A stretch of 64,000 bases of DNA from Chromobotia macracanthus (taxonomy: Eukaryota; Chordata; Actinopteri; Cypriniformes; Botiidae): NCBI GenBank assembly GCA_036877525.1, contig JAZGTH010000005.1:10332001-10396000 (forward strand), written 5' to 3'. The notes beneath the pieces are model-generated. The model ran no database searches. It had not been told where the DNA came from and worked only from the letters and a program-made list of their open reading frames with translations. A program made the position numbers and the translations under genes. Shown piece after piece: positions 60,883 to 64,000 of this stretch. Numbering within the stretch: position 1 is the stretch's first letter; each line of letters opens with the position of its first letter.

Positions 60883-61729
60883 CTGAGTATGAAATGTTCA
60901 ACCGGTGAGGAACTTGACAGGAACACATAGAAGGTAGCAGTGTCTGTGGTCTTCAGTGGCTTTGAGGAGGTCTGGATAATAACGGCACCCCCAAGACGCA
61001 AACGCATAAACGTGGGGTTACCCGGAGGAGAACGCATGAGGTTTACAGTCCCGATTCTCTTCATATTCGAACCCGGAACCTGCCGTCCCAGTTCACCCTT
61101 CTGTGGAACCCACCTAAACTTGCTATCCTGAGGAACACACTGAACGCTGGGACTAGGTCTGGTCTGGTAGTAAAGCTCCCAGTTAGATCTTCCACTTCCA
61201 GGGCTGAACCATGCAGGCTCAGGCTTTAGGTGCACCAAGCAGAAGCCACCATCTGCAGGAACCGAGCAACTTCCCGTGACCTCCCTGGTTTCCCAGAAGG
61301 CGTACGCCGTAACACATATACTCCCTCCTTCACTCTGCCCCGGTATGTTGTGGATAGGCCTGTCTCCCACATCGCCCCTACTGCCGGTTGCGTAAAAGAG
61401 CAGGTACAAGGCTGGGGCAGATGATCGAACTTGACGGGCCAGTATAAACGGACGGATCCTGGGGCCAGTGTAGATCATATGCTGTGGTATAGACTGTTCC
61501 AAAGACATGGGACCATAGCTGACATTTATGGCTGGCTGGCCACTCAGTCCAGTGAGGATGAAAGGTTGCCTCTGGACCTTCAGGCTGGAGTTCATGGAGT
61601 CCATCGAGTCCTGACTGGCGTCTCTGAGGAGAAGGTGGTCTCCATTGATAATCTGATAGTTCACAGTTGGAAGAACATCAAGAGGGGACAGGGATCTGGA
61701 GTCTTCTGACAACTCCACGACCTTTATTC
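60883..61729 (-). CDS. tmem132d: TMEM132D-like, exon 2 (N-terminal extracellular half)
   Basis: The exon is 847 nt: two bases completing a Gly codon, 281 codons, two bases of a split codon. It encodes the mature N-terminus (IKVVELSEDSRSLSPLDVLP), NVSYGPMSLEQSIPQ, the YLLFYATGSRGDVGDRP stretch, AYAFWETREVTGSC, GGFCLVHLKPEPAWFSPG, ELYYQTRPSPS, MKRIGTVNLM and SSPVEHFILR. The paired Cys around TGSC/GFC and the YGP motif are family marks; this part carries the N-terminal and cohesin-like domains. It contains NSS and NVS glycosylation sequons and an RGD (61379-61371). Acceptor ATTGTGTTCAG. Exon 1 with the signal peptide should lie beyond 64000. Confidence 0.92.
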
Positions 61730-62847
61730 CTGAACACAATGTGTCAAATTGAATTAGCACACAGACAAACTTATGAAATAATACAATGTTTTCTTCAGTA
61801 CATCTTTATTCTAGATATTTTCTGTACACATGGCCAAAAATAACAATGGCCTAGCACCAAATGCAGGTAGAAATAATAAAAATAGTATAAAAAAACAAGG
61901 TTTATAAGAAACCGTAACTTGTTAGCTAGTAATTTTAATAAGAAATGCAATATAACACACGGTCTAAATTCAATTGTAAGAATGTATGTTTTCATCACAT
62001 TGTACACACTGCAGTTGTACATATTTTAGATGAATCTACATTATACACGGCTGAAAATAAAACCTTTCAGTCAAACACGCCATAAAACCAAAGGTTGCGT
62101 TCACAGAACATTATACTTGGTAAATACGCGATCAAAATTGTTTTATCGTTTCACGCAGCTATACTTCACTCCCCACGCTATTACTATAGTGCCGAGTCGT
62201 GTTTCTGAAAAGTCGTTTGCTATGCAGTGCTCCCTTCTTATTCATAGTCGGCGCAAAAAAATAATGATTGGTCTAAAGCTGTCAGCCAAAACCCATCATT
62301 CTGCTGCTGTTTGAACCTCTCCCTGATGTGCTAGTCTATAATCTTTTCAAAAAAACATTTCCATAGATGTCAAGCCTGCAAAATGCTGCATTCCTATAGC
62401 AAAAAAACAACATTCTGGATGATGTATAAAGCAACGCAGGGGGAGGCAAAAATGGTCAACATCACTCTGATCAGGTGTACCGTGTGTCTGGACAAGCAGC
62501 CTGTCAAATCATTCATCTAGAAGAGATGGTTAACCTTTCTCTTCTGACAGGCAGCAGGGCTACACACTGCCTTCTGATTGCTAAAGTGCAGCACTGAAAG
62601 CTGACGGTTGATCCAGACATGCTGTGCGTTTCTGAACATGTTTGTCAGATGCTGCTCTATGTGACATGCTAATACATGCATGTGATTGCTGCTCCTACAT
62701 GAAAACCGTCTTAGTGGCTCAACAACCAATCATAGCAATGTCGGAGAAATTAGATTTGTTTGTGTTTAATTACGCAAACTACTAAAGAAGAAAAAAGAAT
62801 TATTAAAGAAAATAAAGCGAGAATGTTTGAATCAGTTTGAGGCAGTA

Positions 62848-63161
62848 ACCCAACAAATTTCGATTATAAGAAAGTTTCCCTAACATTTCCATTAGGTAAC
62901 AAAAATGTTAAAAGTTTTGTTTTGAAAATTCTAGGCACTTTCAAAACGTCCATTTTTTTACATGTAGTATTAACGTTATTGCTTGGTTATTCAAACATTA
63001 TTCAAACATTTTGTTAATTATTAAAAGTTTTTAAATGTTCCACAAACTACTTAAGAATAAAGTTTTTGAAATATGATCTATAATGCTAAAAAAGTTGATA
63101 ACTTTAAGAGAACTTTTAGAGAATGTTCACCAATGTTCTGAGAACCTTCCCTGTTAGCTTG
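62848..63161. repeat. Palindromic element, copy 9
   Basis: Runs from ACCCAACAAATTTCGATTAT and AAGAAAGTTTCCCTAAC to GTTCTGAGAACCTTCCCTGT plus TAGCTTGG. Confidence 0.75.
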
Positions 63162-63768
63162 GAAGGCCACAACAAGACTTACAGTTGGATAAATCATTCA
63201 AAAATTATATTCATATCTGTTTTGCATTATAAAGTATATTGTATTGTATTTTTAATACTATCATGACAATTATTTCTATATTATGAATTCACCGGTGCTC
63301 AAAGACTTTCAGTGTATATACATTTAAGTAAAGTAAAAGTAATTAGTCACTAATAAATCTTTACTGTTGTATAGCTTTACTGTAACACATTATCTCTGTC
63401 TAATAGTGTCTATCAACCCCATGGCCATCAATCCATATGATGAACTGTCCTACTGGCATCATATCGACTTTACATGCAGTACAGCAAAACAAACTAGCAG
63501 TCAAATAAACTGTATTTGAATCTCAGTCGAGGAATCCCACGTGTTAAAGTAGGTTAATAGATGAGCCTGAGGGTTAAAATGGACCAGTGTCACTGCAATG
63601 TCTAAGAACATTAGGCCAAATGTGAGTGAGTTCACACAGCTCGAACCAGGACTGAACATCCACATTCATGACAAGTAAATTTGTATAAGTCTAATTTCTC
63701 AGTCGTCACTAATAAACCAACATTACATTGTTCTTAAGTTAGCAGTCCAAATGGCTCTTGATGAGGGC

Positions 63769-63796
63769 ATTATTATTACTATTATTATTATTATTA
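63769..63796. repeat. (ATT)n microsatellite
   Basis: About nine ATT units, one imperfect. Confidence 0.9.
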
Positions 63797-64000
63797 CAAA
63801 TAAGAATTCACTCCTTTCTGGTTACAACTGTCTTCTAATAATTTTGATCTTCTAGTAATTTTCACTGTAGTAAATTATATTGTAAATTTGAAATGAAATT
63901 GTAATTAAATCTATATCTAACTTTAATGAAAGGTAATGTTAATACAGTATTAACAGTTCATTTAAATACAATAGATACAAACTTTTAGAATTATAACTAT

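Larger units (their letters stand above)
44410..61729 (-). other. tmem132d: Gene 2 locus, tmem132d-like, 5' partial (exons 2-9 plus 3'UTR)
   Basis: Eight coding exons on the - strand join in phase into 1148 codons including the stop, lacking only exon 1 (start codon and signal peptide). All family blocks are present from NVSYGPMSLEQ to the membrane helix. The TMEM132D call rests on its tail-to-tail position next to a TMEM132C-like gene and on exon 7 (EEDDERKGRGCMLQYQH, ARLQAGTVLMG). The tail has diverged so far that the letter cannot be settled by eye; some blocks in exon 9 (AEAEGEGLLLRAEL) also resemble TMEM132E. No break in the frame is seen, so it is probably functional. Confidence 0.8.
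61730..64000 (-). other. Gene 2 intron 1 (partial)
   Basis: Holds palindromic element copy 9 (62848-63161) and an ATT trinucleotide run (63769-63796). I see no signal-peptide exon. Confidence 0.6.

Noticed and set aside
45403..61729. Gene 2 as a pseudogene, given its diverged tail and unusual splice sites
   Set aside because: All eight exons join in phase over 1148 codons without a stop or frameshift, and conserved blocks are kept.
61760..64000. Search for exon 1 of gene 2 with a signal peptide
   Set aside because: Short - strand frames here (for example 62517-62729, 61795-62022) lack a convincing signal peptide with a donor of the required phase 1, so exon 1 is placed outside the window.

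Overview
The window is nuclear genomic DNA of a teleost fish, most likely a cyprinid. The evidence is spliced vertebrate genes with GT-AG introns of 0.2 to 10 kb, tRNA-derived SINEs with a tail typical of cypriniform fish, Tc1/mariner and other small inverted-repeat elements, and many CT, GT and AC microsatellites. There are no bacterial-style genes, operons or CRISPR arrays.

Only two genes are supported, and both belong to the TMEM132 family of single-pass neural adhesion-type membrane proteins. They are arranged tail to tail. Gene 1 is on the + strand at 3765-26450 and is partial at its 5' end. It shows family exons 4-9 (3765-3951, 13546-13689, 17642-17850, 19835-20102, 22151-22342, 23591-24706) and a 3'UTR of about 1.7 kb. 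Its tail best fits TMEM132C. Gene 2 is on the - strand at 61729-44410 and also lacks its first exon. It shows exons 2-9 (61729-60883, 55785-55639, 53185-53011, 51522-51379, 49892-49687, 48763-48493, 48314-48123, 46866-45403). By position and by exon 7 it is best called TMEM132D-like, but its cytoplasmic tail is strongly diverged. Splice phases join cleanly in both genes: 705 codons including stop for the visible part of gene 1 and 1148 for gene 2, with no frameshift or internal stop. As I recall, human TMEM132C and TMEM132D are also tail-to-tail neighbours on 12q24.3, so this looks like conserved synteny in compact form, with about 18 kb between the genes.

Layout: 1-3764 is the intron before exon 4 of gene 1; 3765-24706 holds gene 1 exons and introns; 24707-26450 is its 3'UTR; 26450-44400 is intergenic with transposon remnants and no convincing gene; 44400-45402 is the gene 2 3'UTR, filled by a 24-copy minisatellite; 45403-61729 holds gene 2 exons and introns; 61730-64000 is intron 1 of gene 2.

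The points most worth a second look are these. Exon 8 of the two paralogues is unusually similar (176 of 192 bases). A 27-bp-unit minisatellite begins at the gene 2 stop codon and stays open in the same frame for about 149 codons. Direct repeats of about 325 bp flank in-frame exon 5 of gene 1. Gene 2 has a phase-supported GC-AG intron. The composite PP1/WAVE docking motif has split between the two tails. A palindromic element family has nine copies across the window. I found no wholly new system; the novelty here is in the structure of the two loci.
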